Below are positions 43,204 through 55,259 of a stretch of 64,000 bases of DNA, in pieces. The notes beneath the pieces are model-generated. The model was not told where the DNA came from. It saw nothing but the letters and a program-made list of their open reading frames with translations, and searched no databases. The first letter of the stretch is position 1, and each line of letters begins with the position of its first letter. The DNA is from Strigamia acuminata. Taxonomy: Eukaryota; Arthropoda; Chilopoda; Geophilomorpha; Linotaeniidae. Location of the stretch: NCBI GenBank assembly GCA_949358305.1, contig OX442314.1, positions 26,831,118 through 26,895,117 on the forward strand. The letters are read 5' to 3'. The position numbers were made by a program, and so were the translations under genes.

Positions 43204-43644
43204 ATTTCAAAGCATTTTGCTCTAATAAGCTAGAGTTAACTAACAATGACATTGTCAAAGTAGAACTTTGTTGGCTGAGGGAGTTCATTTTTCATGCAAA
43301 TAGGCTGAGTAAAAAGCACTACACTTGGTGATTAGCCTGTTCAAACCTTACTCTGGAACCCAAGTAATTTGATATCACATGACATATGACATCACAACTT
43401 TGTTCACGAACATGACCTTGCTACTTTTAAGAACGCCAGTTTTTACCACATGTTGAAGAAGATTTAAAAGGAATTAAATTAAAGATTTGGTGAAGGACCT
43501 ATTTTGGGTATGAAATGGGGTGTAATTCTTGTTTCGTAGTTTTGTAGTGTGAGCTCACAAGTACATTGCTAGGATGGCAGCAGGGTTGCTGGTAGGTAAC
43601 AGGCCAAAATGGTAAAATTGTGTGACGAATTTACAAAAGACATT

Positions 43645-44140
43645 AGAGAGTTTGCGGGATGCATTTTTCCCTTACAGTTAAAGACTATACGGTATAAAAA
43701 TAGTGTAAGGGAAAAATGATAAATTAAGTTTTTGCGGGCTGCACTTTTCCCTTATCACTACACTATTTCAGCCCAACTACTGACAGTTAGTAATTTTGGG
43801 CCAAAAAATTCAATTTGGGGGCGTAAATGTGCAAATTTCTGCATAAAATTCCATTATTATGTCTGTAAAGTATGGTTTTGGGCCTAAAATTCAATTTTGG
43901 GCCTCACTTATCATTCAATCTACGCACCTATGACTGTGATGTGTTTGTTCGGGACAACAAAATAATCGCCATTTGCAATGGGCGGAGATAACAATATAGT
44001 GTTCTCAATTTTGATTGGCTGCACTATATTTTAATTTAGTGTTGAAAACGATACACTAAACATTTTCCCCTTACGAATATGGCACTAAAATAGTGTAACG
44101 TGGCACAAAATAAGGGAAAAATGCATCCCGCAAACTCTCT
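43645..44140. mobile_element. MITE with AGAGAGTTTGCGGGATGCAT termini
   Basis: Near-perfect 28-bp inverted termini ending in TTTTTCCCTTA, with further internal CTTTTCCCTTA copies. The first bases resemble family M1 (AGTGAGTTTGCGG). It interrupts the 3' flank of unit 3. Confidence 0.8.
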
Positions 44141-45403
44141 AATTAAGACATTTTATAAAGACATTAAATAATAAAATATTCTACGGAGTAATATTTATCT
44201 TATTGATGCCCGATATGTTTCAAGTCTCACAAGGGTTCAAATAATGTTAAAATGCTCCATGGATAAACCCAATTATTATTAATAAATTAATATAAGCTAT
44301 TTTATTTTATTTTATTTTATTTATTTATTTTGCATTAGGATGATACAGACAACCAAAATAAACCGCTGCATACCAGTACAATGACAACGGTAAAATAAAC
44401 TCAGCAAGGATACATAGTAAACAGATATTGACTTTTAAAGGTACAATTTCAAAATTATCTGATGTGATTTAAATTGTGCTAGATAGACAGTGCAAATTAA
44501 TTCAAAATCAATACGAGGGCAAATTCTTTGGTTTACGTAACAACAATCGATTTGCGATCGTGGCATTATTTTTACAAACTATCTCTTGCTATCATTGTAG
44601 AAGCAAGTGTTTTTTTTTTGTTTTTTTTTTAAACTGTAAGTTTGGTACATTTACTATAAGTTAGGTGCATTCACTGTAAGTTAAGTGCATTCATTTTTAG
44701 TCGTATGGGATAACAATTTTCCACGTGAGTAAACCCGAATATGCTGGTGCAGAGTAGAACTAATTTTAAGAATTGACGTGGGTGTTTTTATTCAGCTATA
44801 TTAGATGGGAAAAGAAGTCTGTTTATTAGAGAGTTAGGACAAACGGAAAACCATTATACAATATTAGATTTAGATTTAAACATATAGCGTAATTGTTATA
44901 ATATCGATACTTAAAGGGATAGTATGGCTTATTTTGAATTATTTGTATTTAAACTGAATATCTTCCTTCTAATCATTTGAAATGAAAGAAAAATTTAATT
45001 ACATGCACTTATTTAAATGTTGTATTTCAAACAATTTCTATGGCGTCTGACATGACCTGTGGCTGGAATGTGCATCAATTATTTGTCGTAGCGCCTCAGA
45101 GGCGCCCAATGGGAATAAAGCAGTGCTTTCCAGTTGGAGAAATATCAATAAATAGAAGAGCAAAATAGAAGAGCACAAGCAACTTGTCTATATCAGCAGA
45201 TGCTGTTTTTTTTCCTAGTTACAGAACCAGGAATGACAAAGACAATTCACATGCGTGCATGAATTTAAGAAAAAAGAGTCCCACAACAACGAATTTCTTT
45301 CAAATTGTTTGTGTTAATAAATGAAGAAAACTTTATGACAACCGTAATTTATAACAACTTATGTGCATTTTATATCTTAAATATATAGAGCCAGATTGTC
45401 CCT
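44141..45403. other. 3' flank of unit 3; no gene
   Basis: Diverged paralogy to the 3' flanks of units 1 and 2, including CATAGTAAACAGATATTGAC and a TTTTA microsatellite at about 44300. No coding frame is supported. Confidence 0.65.
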
Positions 45404-45779
45404 TTAAGAAAAATAAGTTTTAACAGTTGTGTAGCAGTTTTGAAACAACTCTGGTATGATAAGCAATGATAGACCAAACAATAAACCAAAGGCATTTGCC
45501 AAATCACAGAAAAGAGCTTCGAAGCTGTATTTAAGAACTTCAACGTATTGCTCGATGATATTTGTAGCTGGCATTGCCATAAGAAAATGTGAATCCGATG
45601 TTTCAGGTTCGTCAAAAAAAAGATTTGTTCGTAGAACAACTCTCTTGCAAGTAGGCTGACAGCCACATTCTCCTTTTGTGTTGATATTCAGTGATAAATT
45701 AATGAATGTTGCCAACGCTTCTTTAGCTTCTGATGCAGTACTGCACACATTAGCAAATGTGTTATCGGTAAAAGGTAAC
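45404..45779 (-). CDS. Unit 3 exon 11: domain 2 C-terminal pore exon
   Basis: 376 nt, motifs GECGCQPTC and FGLLFGLSLLIIPEL. It is the most diverged copy in the extracellular part (TNLFFDEPETSD), yet almost identical to the others through the pore helix. Confidence 0.9.
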
Positions 45780-46460
45780 CTAGTTTCAAATAATTTAAAA
45801 ACGTGTTATCTTAAAGGTATTTTAATTTGAATTACAGGTCTTTGTAATGTGATGTGAATGTTAGTGTTAACTAACTTACCGACACGAGATTGATTTGAAT
45901 AACTCTTCTTGAAAGCATTTGTCCTGGCATCTGATGTAATCTTCTTCCTTTTCAACACATGGGCGTGATTTCAAATTGAGTAAAATTTTCTGTGGTGTAG
46001 AGAATTTGTTAAATTACTTATACCTTTAACTTTACGTTATGACAAGTTAACACTACTAATCTGTATGAATTTAGGTTTTTTAGGAGGGAGTTTAAAATCA
46101 TTTAGCTACTTTAAAGTTACAAATCCCTTTTCTTTTAAAACTTTGCAAAGCCCAATATAAATTTTTTTGTTTTTTAATTATACGTATGTTTGTTTTATTT
46201 TCCGTTTCTTTTCTGGAATATGAAAAATGGAAATTATTCGTGTCACAAATATAATATATTTTACTTCAAGAGATGATATTTGCAGGATTGACATGGTAGA
46301 GTAATCAATGTTTCGTCTACTTGTAAGAATAGATTGCATTTTAGTTCCAGGTGGACGAAGATACATCTGTAGAATTTAAAAAAAAATTGAACCTTCAATA
46401 AAACTTTTTGTTATAGAATTTGTAGTAATCCCAAATTACTACTTAAAGGTCAAGTGCACC

Positions 46461-47022
46461 GAGTGGGATTTTTACATTTTCTGAAAGCCCATATTAAAAA
46501 ACCAATAATCATCGAGAAAAAAATTAAATTGTTTCAGTAATTATTTCATAATAACAACCTAAAAACGTAGTTAACAAAAAGCAATGCATGATGGTCGCAG
46601 ACGTCTCCCCCTGCACCATCAGTTCGAATCAGACAGTCATGCACACGCGCAGACTGACTGTCAATTCAAAATTTGATTCGTAATTTTTTAAATGATTCAA
46701 GATTGTTCAAAAATGTTTTTTTTATGTAGCATTGATAGCAACTAAGATGAAATCATATTTTTAAGAATTTAAAATCAATCCTGTCATTGGAAAACAATGG
46801 ATTGATTGAGGTCAGACATCTTGGATCTACCCAGATCCAAGAACTGGATTCAGATCAAATGAACTTTAGAACTGACTACGTCATACTCCCATCACGCATT
46901 GCTTTTTGTTTGCTATGTTTTTGGATTATTATTATAAAATATTTACTGCAACAGTTTAATTTTTTTTCTGATGATTATTAGTTTTTCATTACTGGCTTTC
47001 AGAAAATGTAAAAATCTCACTC
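46461..47022. mobile_element. MITE with GAGTGRGATTTTTACATTTT termini
   Basis: Inverted termini of about 50 bp (GAGTGGGATTTTTACATTTT and TCTGAAAGCC) enclose 560 bp in unit 3 intron 8. No transposase. Confidence 0.7.
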
Positions 47023-47381
47023 ACAAGGGGAGAGCACCAATAAGCTATCACAGATTGTTGTAATATTAAACAAGAAGGATTGTTACATCATGCTGAATGA
47101 GACCCTAAAATAATTTCATTCCATAAACAGCCAACAATGCAAACAATGAGCTGAAAGTTGGCACTATTTTGTCTGTGTATACATCAAATCTGAGCAATCA
47201 GGCCTAGTGTATGAATACTGTAAACAACAGTTGCAAGGTAAAAAATAATTCCAAGATCCAAGTTCAATTTTATCATTTGAGATTCAATGATGTCATTTCC
47301 TCTTTTGATATCACATGACATATGACATCAGAACATTGTTCAACAACATGACTGTCTTCATGAAGACAATAATAGTTTGTA

Positions 47382-47450
47382 GTGGTGGTCCAGTGGTTCA
47401 GGTAATGGACTAGGAATCTTTCCACACAGGTTCAAATCCTGCTGTCTGTG
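47382..47450 (+). other. tRNA-like sequence with pol III A and B boxes
   Basis: TGGTCCAGTGGTTCAGG resembles an A box and GGTTCAAATCC is a B box 37 bases on. The cloverleaf is imperfect (weak anticodon and acceptor stems). A tRNA pseudogene or SINE head is likelier than a working tRNA. T-rich DNA follows. Confidence 0.4.
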
Positions 47451-48279
47451 AAAATTTTTTACTTTAATTTTTTAATTTTTTTTAGCAGTAATTTTAATGT
47501 TTGTAATTTTATGTTTGTTAAAAAATTAAAATTAATTAATTAAAGTTTTCTTATGAACTGGTCAGCTTGACTGAGGGTAATCTCTATCTAACTTTAGAAA
47601 TGGTGGCCAGTTTAGTCTGTTTTCAGTCGCCGTGAGCGTTTGCACCAAGTTTAGACAACAAAACAAGTTAAACTACTCCGTATTATTTTAAACGCACTTA
47701 TACATATTTAAAAAGATATTCATTTAAACAATCGTTAAACAACTTATGTTGATTTAATTTACAGTCTAAAAAATGCATTTACCGGTAGATTGGTATAAAG
47801 AACAAACCAAGCTGAATGCTTTTCAAACTTGTGTACATTTTGTTACATTGAAAATAGTGTAATTATCTTACCTGCCACAAGCCATGGGAACATTGGTTCT
47901 TTTTATTTACTAGTATAACCCCAATCAAGAATGCGGATGCACAGCCAGCATACGGACGAGGTTCTAAAATAAAATTGAATATGTTAGGTCTTTTATCCTT
48001 TGTTTGGCATTGTTTTTGTAATTTTCTCAGTACTCATCGTAAACTCCAAGCATGTTCCCGAGTGCAGTTTAGTGTTATTGATAATGTATGTGTCATCTAT
48101 GGAATTTAACTTTAATATCTAGAATAATGTGAATGACAACATTAATTACAGTCTACGGAGTTGGAAATAGCCACCCCCTTCAGGTGGCATAAAAAAAAAA
48201 TTCTATTTTCCGCCAAGCCGCTCCTGATATCAGTGGTTTTGGAATTTGGATGTATACCGTAGATGAAACTGACAAAATA

Positions 48280-49006
48280 TACAGGGTGGAAGAAAAGTCT
48301 GTTCCCCCAACAATATTTCAGAAGAGAAGAATATTTCCTGAATTTATAATTGGGTCATATACGAAGTCGGCCATGCTGAAATTAATGGTGATCCCGATCT
48401 TGACCTTGAGCACTGGGATCAAGGTCATTTACTTTTTAACTTTTATACTCTTTGAGATAGAGAAAAAAAGTCAATTGCAAAGTTGTAGAGCACCATTTGT
48501 TTAGTCAATATCCACTTTTAAATCTTATTGTTACCTTATCTTATCTATAAATTTCAAAACTTTTACTTTAAAAAAGAAGTATTTGAACCTGAGAACTTTG
48601 TATTGGAAAGCAAGCACTTATTAGGATCAGCTGAACTGATAGTTAAGTTTTTAGGTTCAGTTAATATGCTTAGTTTCTGATTTTTTTTGTTAGAATTTTT
48701 TTGTTGAGTTTGGAAATTTATGTTTTTATTTTTTTCACAAGATAAGATAAGGTAACAATAAGATTTAAAAGTGGATATTGACTAAACAAATGATGTTCTA
48801 CAACTTTGCAATTGACTTTTTTTCTCTATCTCAAAGAGTATAAAAGTTAAAAAGTGAATGACCTTGATCCCAGTGCTCAAGGTCAAGTTCGAAATCACCA
48901 TTAATTCCAACATGGCCAACTTCGTATATGACCCAATTATAAATTCAGGAAATATTCTTCTCCTCTGAAATATTGTTGGGGGAACAGACTTTTCTTCCAC
49001 CCTGTA
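48280..49006. mobile_element. 727-bp foldback MITE with about 270-bp arms
   Basis: The ends TACAGGGTGGAAGAAAAGTC are inverted copies and TA flanks both sides (48278-48279, 49007-49008). The arms 48280-48550 and about 48735-49006 are near-identical inverted copies around a 185-bp spacer. Open frames in both arms are mirror images of each other. Confidence 0.9.
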
Positions 49007-49255
49007 TATCTAAGTCATCTTTGTTCCTAAGTGATGTATCTAGGAGTGTTGGGTGCTTTCGCTTTAGTTAATACAACCAAATCGTTTTTAGAGTGCATCG
49101 GCCCAACAGTAACGTGTATCGGTACTTCGGTAGTTCTGACTTAGTAGAAAGTATCGTACACAGATACCGTGGTACTTTTGGGCCGTTTAAAGTTCCGTGC
49201 ACTTGTTCCGCGGTATGTTTTAGGTGTACCGCGCCCAACACTACTAGGCATGAGG

Positions 49256-49335
49256 GACTTCCACACCCCAGTGGACATCCACACCCCAGTGGACACCCAC
49301 ACCCCAGTGGACATCCACAGCCCAGTGGACCTGTG
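49256..49335. repeat. 18-bp tandem repeat, about 4 units
   Basis: Units read CACACCCCAGTGGACATC with small changes, about 250 bp from the end of unit 3 exon 6. Confidence 0.88.
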
Positions 49336-49585
49336 GCTTCTAGCCCATTGCATCTGCATCTACCGATATGGTACACTTCTCTTTTGCACATGAATTTACC
49401 CTCAAAATGTATTGTTGAATGCTGGTTTATGCCACTGTTGTTAACCGTACAGTTTAAACACTGTGTTAAAAACGTGATTTAAAATACAAAGGGTTCAAAT
49501 AACAATTGGCACACAGAAAGACAAGCACTTACTTAGTCAGCTAACAAATAAATGCGAATACCAACATAAGCTAATCAGCACTTAC

Positions 49586-50423
49586 CTCAGTAGCAATTCG
49601 CATTAAGCCATTATTCAATTTAGGCTTTTGATAATCCCACACATCTTCAAGCGATGGTTTCTCATCAGTATTCATTAGATCAATGAAATGAATCTTGCAT
49701 GGATCTATATTAATCTTGTTTGCATATTTTTCTTTGAACCTGGTCATTTTTAAACCATCGTTACAGACAATTATATTAGGCATGTAAATGGTGTTGTTTT
49801 CTTTAACTTCAACTACGACTTTGATAGGTTCGCTGTAGTATAACTGTATTTTCGTTGCAGTTAAATATACGGCAATTATGGTATTTGTCAATAACACAAT
49901 TAAACGCAAGAAACGACCAATCGATGCCATTTTATGTGAAGTATTGTAGCTTGTTTTAGACATTACTTTCTCATGTATCTCCACTATTTTACTTTTAAGG
50001 TTTGTGTTTGATTGACGAAGAGGCTGAGAATTGTATCTTCTAATTTTCTCGTACAGTCGCTTAATCAATGCTTGTCCTATTGCTACCAAGGATAACAATG
50101 ATAATCCCAATGAAAATCCCAAATTTCCGCCAAAGTCTACTAGCAATGCGATTATGTCGTAGTCATGCTCTTCAGTCATGACTATGAATGTTGCATCAGT
50201 TTGTTTTATTGCGATGATAATTTTTTCTTTGTTACGTGATCTCGTTGTGCCTACTTGCAGTATGGATATTTGCTTTCTGCAAGGTTTCAAGCAACCACAA
50301 TCTGACGTCGCTTTTGTTGATAATACATTTTTATATGCAGTTTCATGAATTGTAACAACTGTGGTTTTATTTTTTATAGCACTGCAATCCATAATTTCTT
50401 TGTGAAAATCCATGTATGGTAGT
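49586..50423 (-). CDS. Unit 3 exon 6: fusion exon
   Basis: 838 nt with conserved splice sites. N-terminal third diverged (CGCLKPCRKQISILQVG); the pore helix and linker are identical to unit 1 over 49949-50165. TM1 of domain 2 and MPNIIVCND follow. Confidence 0.92.
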
Positions 50424-51588
50424 CTGAAATTTAAGAATAATTTTTATTTAGATTTATTTACATTTTATAGTTAGATTTCAAGTCTGATAAACCTGACTAT
50501 TAACTAACCGGCATTCGGGTTTATTTTTTCGAGCCAAACAATCTTCGTAACACTTTATAATATTCTCTTCGTCTGAAATGCACTCACGGTGTTTTGACGG
50601 TAAGAAATTATACTGAAAATTAAAATGTTAGTAAATTTTAATTCTCTGATAAATTTGTATTCACAATAGCTATACCAAACATCAAAAACACAAAAGCATT
50701 GTCTACAGCCAGGGTAAAATAACCCCTCCTATTGTAAATCATTCTATTCTATTCTCAATTTTTATGTCAAAGAAAACATCCTTACAAACAGAACGTTGAA
50801 TCAGAATAATTTTGTACTTACTAATATGCAGTTTGATCTAACACATTTTCCCCTGACACTAGACACTTGCAAAGATACACCTAAGTTATATGTATACCTG
50901 TCGTGATTGATAGTTCACTACCAACGTATTGCCCACATTTATTGGTATTGCATATTCAAAGGTCATTGTTGGATTTACGGTCATTGTCTATGGAAGAATG
51001 ATTTCATTTAGCAATATACTCTATTTCAAAAAACTTATGACAAACTCCTATGTGTCACAAGATCATAGGTACGAATTACTGTTTGTGATCCTTCTCAACA
51101 ATGAAGAAGAGACCAATTTTAAAGGTTGTGATTTTTATTATTACCCTCCAGTGTTTATTGCATATATTGCCCATGAGCCCTTTCCTGCGACAGTTAAATG
51201 AACTGGGCCGAAATTTGAACTCATAATGGTAATTGCTTTTAAAATTATAAATTTTAAAATGTAGTGATAGTGTAACGATGATGATACTAGATTCACTAAG
51301 AAGTTATGATAACGGGATGACCCGTTACTTTTTTGACTAAATAACTATAGCGGTAACTAACTAGCAAATTCCAGTAACACATAAGTTACAACCCTGCCTG
51401 GAACACTTTAACCTTTTCATAGCCATGGAGAGTTAACAAATAACAAATAACAAAAGTAGTAAAACAACTAACTTTTTTTCCTAAAAATTAATTCAGGGGA
51501 CCAACATTAATTCTTCCAAAATTTTTTTTATAATTTTATAATGACTAAGTTCGAATATTTTTTTGGATCATTAATAAAAAAATACAAT

Positions 51589-52082
51589 AGTGAGTTTTGC
51601 CAATTGTTACAAGCTCATAATTATAAAAATGGACTTATAACATAACGTAACTCTTCAACTTTTACACTATTTTGTAAAATAAGGGAGCCAATCAGATCGC
51701 TTAAAATTATTTGTAGTTCCTCCCACTATTGCAAATGGCGCTGATGGTGCTGATGGAAATTACAAATGGCGACATGAACAGTTTCAACTTTCAGTCTCAA
51801 TCACAATTTCTTTCTGCCATCGAAGGATAGAAATAACTAAAATTATTCCAGGTAAGCAAATAAATAAACTGGAAGACAATTTCATGTCTGAAAACTGTCA
51901 AATTAGTAAAACTACAGATTTTCATTTTCTTTTGCATAGGGATTTGTTCTACCATTACATGGTATTTATAAGTATAATTTATAAAATATATCGCAAGTGC
52001 CTATTTCAAGAAGGAATTATAATTATAATTATGAGCTTGTAACTCATAATTATAAGGAACAATTGGCAACCGCAAACTCACT
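51589..52082. mobile_element. MITE family M1, copy 2
   Basis: Shares AACATAACGTAACTCYTCAA and the AGTGAGTTTGCGG end with 13807-14355. The left terminus has lost a few bases. It lies in unit 3 intron 3. Confidence 0.82.
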
Positions 52083-52639
52083 AATTAACTACAACATAAA
52101 ACACTATTGCGGGAGCGCTTTACAACTGTTTTGCCACATTTTAACATTAGGCGGTACATTGTATATTGATATGCTTCTGTGCATTTGCACAATTGCATTT
52201 TTTCAGGAAATATGTGATTGTGCATATGCGCAGAAGCATTTCAAAAGGAGACAGAAATGATCGACCATGGCAATCAATGTGTGGTAACCAGTCATGGGGC
52301 TATGGGAAGGTTAAAGTAAACACAATGTATTCTGACGAGTAATGCTGGTTTATCACAGATTCCATTTCTCTGGAACTGCAAAGTCAAAGAGAATCCTTTG
52401 GTGATGGACAAATCTAAAAATGTCAATAATATAATTTGAAACTTATTTACCAATTGCCATATACAGAGTGGGTAAAAAGTCCTTCATTCACCAAACTTTG
52501 TAAAGGTATTGGAGATTGTTAAAGGAGTATTTTTGTAACATATTTGTTAAGTTCTAACTTCTTTCAACAACAATGTTAGACTAAAAATGTCAATTGTAAA
52601 GTTATAGAACATTATTTTTTTTAACATTTTTTTAACACC

Positions 52640-53122
52640 CAAAATCATGTGGTCACCCTCAGAGACATTCTGTGGGCGACCCCCTTCTGAGCCATAAGAG
52701 GGGTTACTTTCCCCTTCTTGATCCACTTCTTGAAAAAACAAGTGCATGCCCTGAGGGAGTGAAAAGAGTGACAGGCAGCCATACCAATGGTGGCCACTGT
52801 CACCTCACCCCACTGTTTAAAGCTATGGATTTCCCGCCTTTAAGGGAGAAATGGCTTGTCACAGTGGTGAATGGTGAGAGAGGCAGTGTCGACAACAGGC
52901 AGGGTTGCCTTTGCCGGCGTTGGGACAGTGACCGGCACACACTTCTCTCCCATATTGCACACGTCCTTCCTCTCTGCTCTCCCAGCAATGTCTCTCTCTC
53001 ACCACACCACTCAGCTCCCTCCTCCCCAGCTAGGCCAGTCCACTCCAAAAAGGGGACAGCTTGGGGCCACTAGGTGGTATGTGGAGTGACGCAGGTCACT
53101 AAGGGTGGCCAAACGGTCACAA
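52640..53122 (+). repeat. Diverged solo-LTR-family fragment
   Basis: The right end (CAGGTCACTAAGGGTGGCCA, then AACGGTCACA) and the CACCACTCAGCTCCCTCCT stretch match 62388-62958. The left part is not alignable by eye. Confidence 0.5.
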
Positions 53123-54100
53123 ACTATTTGATGTATATTACATGGGTAATCACTAAAGATCACAAGTAAGACAAATCACAGAGTTCGACTTTGAGGGGCT
53201 ACATCTTGTATATTTCCTGTATCTGTCTTAACTCTTTTAGGCCAACTTAATTTCTTTCAAAATATACGTAAAAAAGGATATTCCTTTACCAGTAGTAATT
53301 TTGGGATTAATACAATGTGTTTATTTGCAGCTAAGAAATAAATACTTTCCACTTTTTGTAGTGAAAAATTATTTTGTAGCAAAAAAAATGAGATTATTGT
53401 TTTTTTTATTTTTACTGAAAAATTTCTCCTGTTGACACATTTTTGCCATTGTCCTAAACCAATGACACTCTACAATTTTGCAATTGACATTTTTGTGTTG
53501 AGTTCTTGGTTAAGAAGTTAAAACTGGGATAACAATGTTGCAACAAGATTTGCCATTAAAATATCTACAACACTTTTCAATTCATTTGCCAAAGAAAGGA
53601 TTTTTTTTATCTGTTGTATAAATTGAGCAGTTTTTATTACCTGTTTTGAAGATTAAAGCAGCTCCCATTACTGTATTCTTTTCACTTATTTCTGTATGTG
53701 AATTAGTTGATAAAACTTTGCTATTGTTTCTAGTCATTTGAAAAATAGGTTTCTTGTACTATAAAAACAGTGTTAAATAAAATTAAAGAATATGGAGCAA
53801 CAGAAAATGAAGATGTGCTGAACTATAATTTTACGCATTGATTTAAAGGTGGGAATGTCACTACAATAATAGATCGGACACTTGAGATCCTTTACTTACG
53901 ACGCCAGTCACAAACAAACTTAGCATTATCGCGCAGGTAAATTCGTGTGAAACTTGTTTTGCGCAAGCATTTGTGTTCTAATAATGAATGAGTATTTGTG
54001 CCCACATGCGTGTATCCTTGAGGTATTGTATCCAATTCATCCGATTTCGAATTACTCGATAATTACACAGAACTAATTAATAGCATAACAGAAGGAATAC

Positions 54101-54306
54101 TGTTGGTTTTGAGTGCTCAGTCTTCACGCCAGGTGAACGTTTCACCTGCGCACCCACGACGTCCAGATGACGTACTTGGCCTAAACCAATCAGGGTTGAG
54201 CGCACCTGTATATAATGTGTTAGCAATTAGAATAAAGTCAGTCATTCATGTTAAACCTAACCACGCGTCTTATCATTGTCCCAACCTTCGACACCAAAAA
54301 ACTACA
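54101..54306 (+). repeat. 5' LTR of gag-only copia
   Basis: TGTTGG...CTACA, with a TATATAATG promoter-like word at about 54212. Differs from the 3' LTR at three bases of 206. Confidence 0.93.
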
Positions 54307-54336
54307 GGTTATGGGCCCAGCACGCTTCCACTGCGG
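54307..54336 (+). promoter_or_regulatory. Long tRNA-iMet primer-binding site
   Basis: GGTTATGGGCCCAGCACGCT followed by TCCACTGCGG: about 29 consecutive bases complementary to the 5' half of an insect-like initiator tRNA-Met, the copia half-tRNA primer. It abuts the LTR directly. Confidence 0.88.
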
Positions 54337-54786
54337 ATAAGAATCATCAAGTTTTGTACACGAAACGATCGAGGAAGTCAAAACGTTTTTGACACGAACC
54401 GTTTCGAGAAGCAAAATTGAATATTTTGCTAAGTTATGACGCAAAATATGAATTATATAAAGAGGCAATAAATGTTGTTAACTATAGGCTTGTCCAATAT
54501 TATTAAATAAAAACTAGTACTTTAAAGAAAAAATACCAGGGGGAGGGCTTGACCCTTACCCCCGGTCTAGCCCGAGACCTGATTCCTAGTCCAATTTTAA
54601 GGAACTGAGAAATAAAAACCACAGGAATTCAGAAATAAAACTTTATTTACTGAAAAAGCATCGAAAAGGCATGACGGATCGACTTATTGGCGATCTAAAA
54701 ATTCAATAAAATAAAATAAATAAATGTTGTAAGGGTGGCAAAAAACTTTCAACAAGGAAGCATAGAAAACAAACAGAAGGGTGGGA

Positions 54787-54893
54787 AATAACAACATTTA
54801 TTGCCTCTTTATATAATTCATATTTTGCGTCATAACTTAGCAAAATATTCAATTATATTACAGCTAAGGCAATAAATGTTGTTAACTATAGGC
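54787..54893 (-). repeat. DIRS-2 internal complementary region
   Basis: Complementary to both outer ends, which meet at AATT within ATATTCAATTATATTACAGC. Same logic as in DIRS-1, with a different sequence. Confidence 0.88.
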
Positions 54894-55250
54894 TCTTTGT
54901 AGCCTCCACTAACCACTAAGATAAAATCACTCAAAATCTTTTCGACTGGGTGATTATAAAACATAAAAGACCGAAGCAGAGGACCAATCCGCCGCTCGGA
55001 AGATATAAGAATTATTGTGCCCGGGACTGGACATAATTCCTTGTCCTCAAAATAAGGTAGAACGAAAGGAGTGGATAAAGATGATTTTCTCCTCCCTAGA
55101 AGGGGAAAAAACACACAAATTGGTAGAGAAAACTACCTTGGTCGACACGAGTTTAAGGTTATGGAAGCTTTCCCTGCCAAGGGGAGGGCTAAAAGACGTA
55201 GGCATTCTTAATTCTAATTCAATCTCTCGAAACATCACGTTACCATTATG
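54894..55250 (-). pseudogene. DIRS-2 recombinase remnant
   Basis: Short broken frames match the DIRS-3 recombinase (LLGRRKSSLSTPFVLPYFED, KELCPV, and the FYNHPVEKI tyrosine region). The HxxR block is not seen. Internal deletions and frameshifts make it dead. Confidence 0.75.
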
Positions 55251-55259
55251 AAGAACAAA

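Noticed and set aside
47382-47450. Functional tRNA gene
   Set aside because: A and B boxes are present, but anticodon and acceptor stems do not pair well; kept only as a tRNA-like sequence.
48250-48504. 84-aa frame and its antisense partner at 48782-49000
   Set aside because: Both are arms of the 727-bp foldback element.
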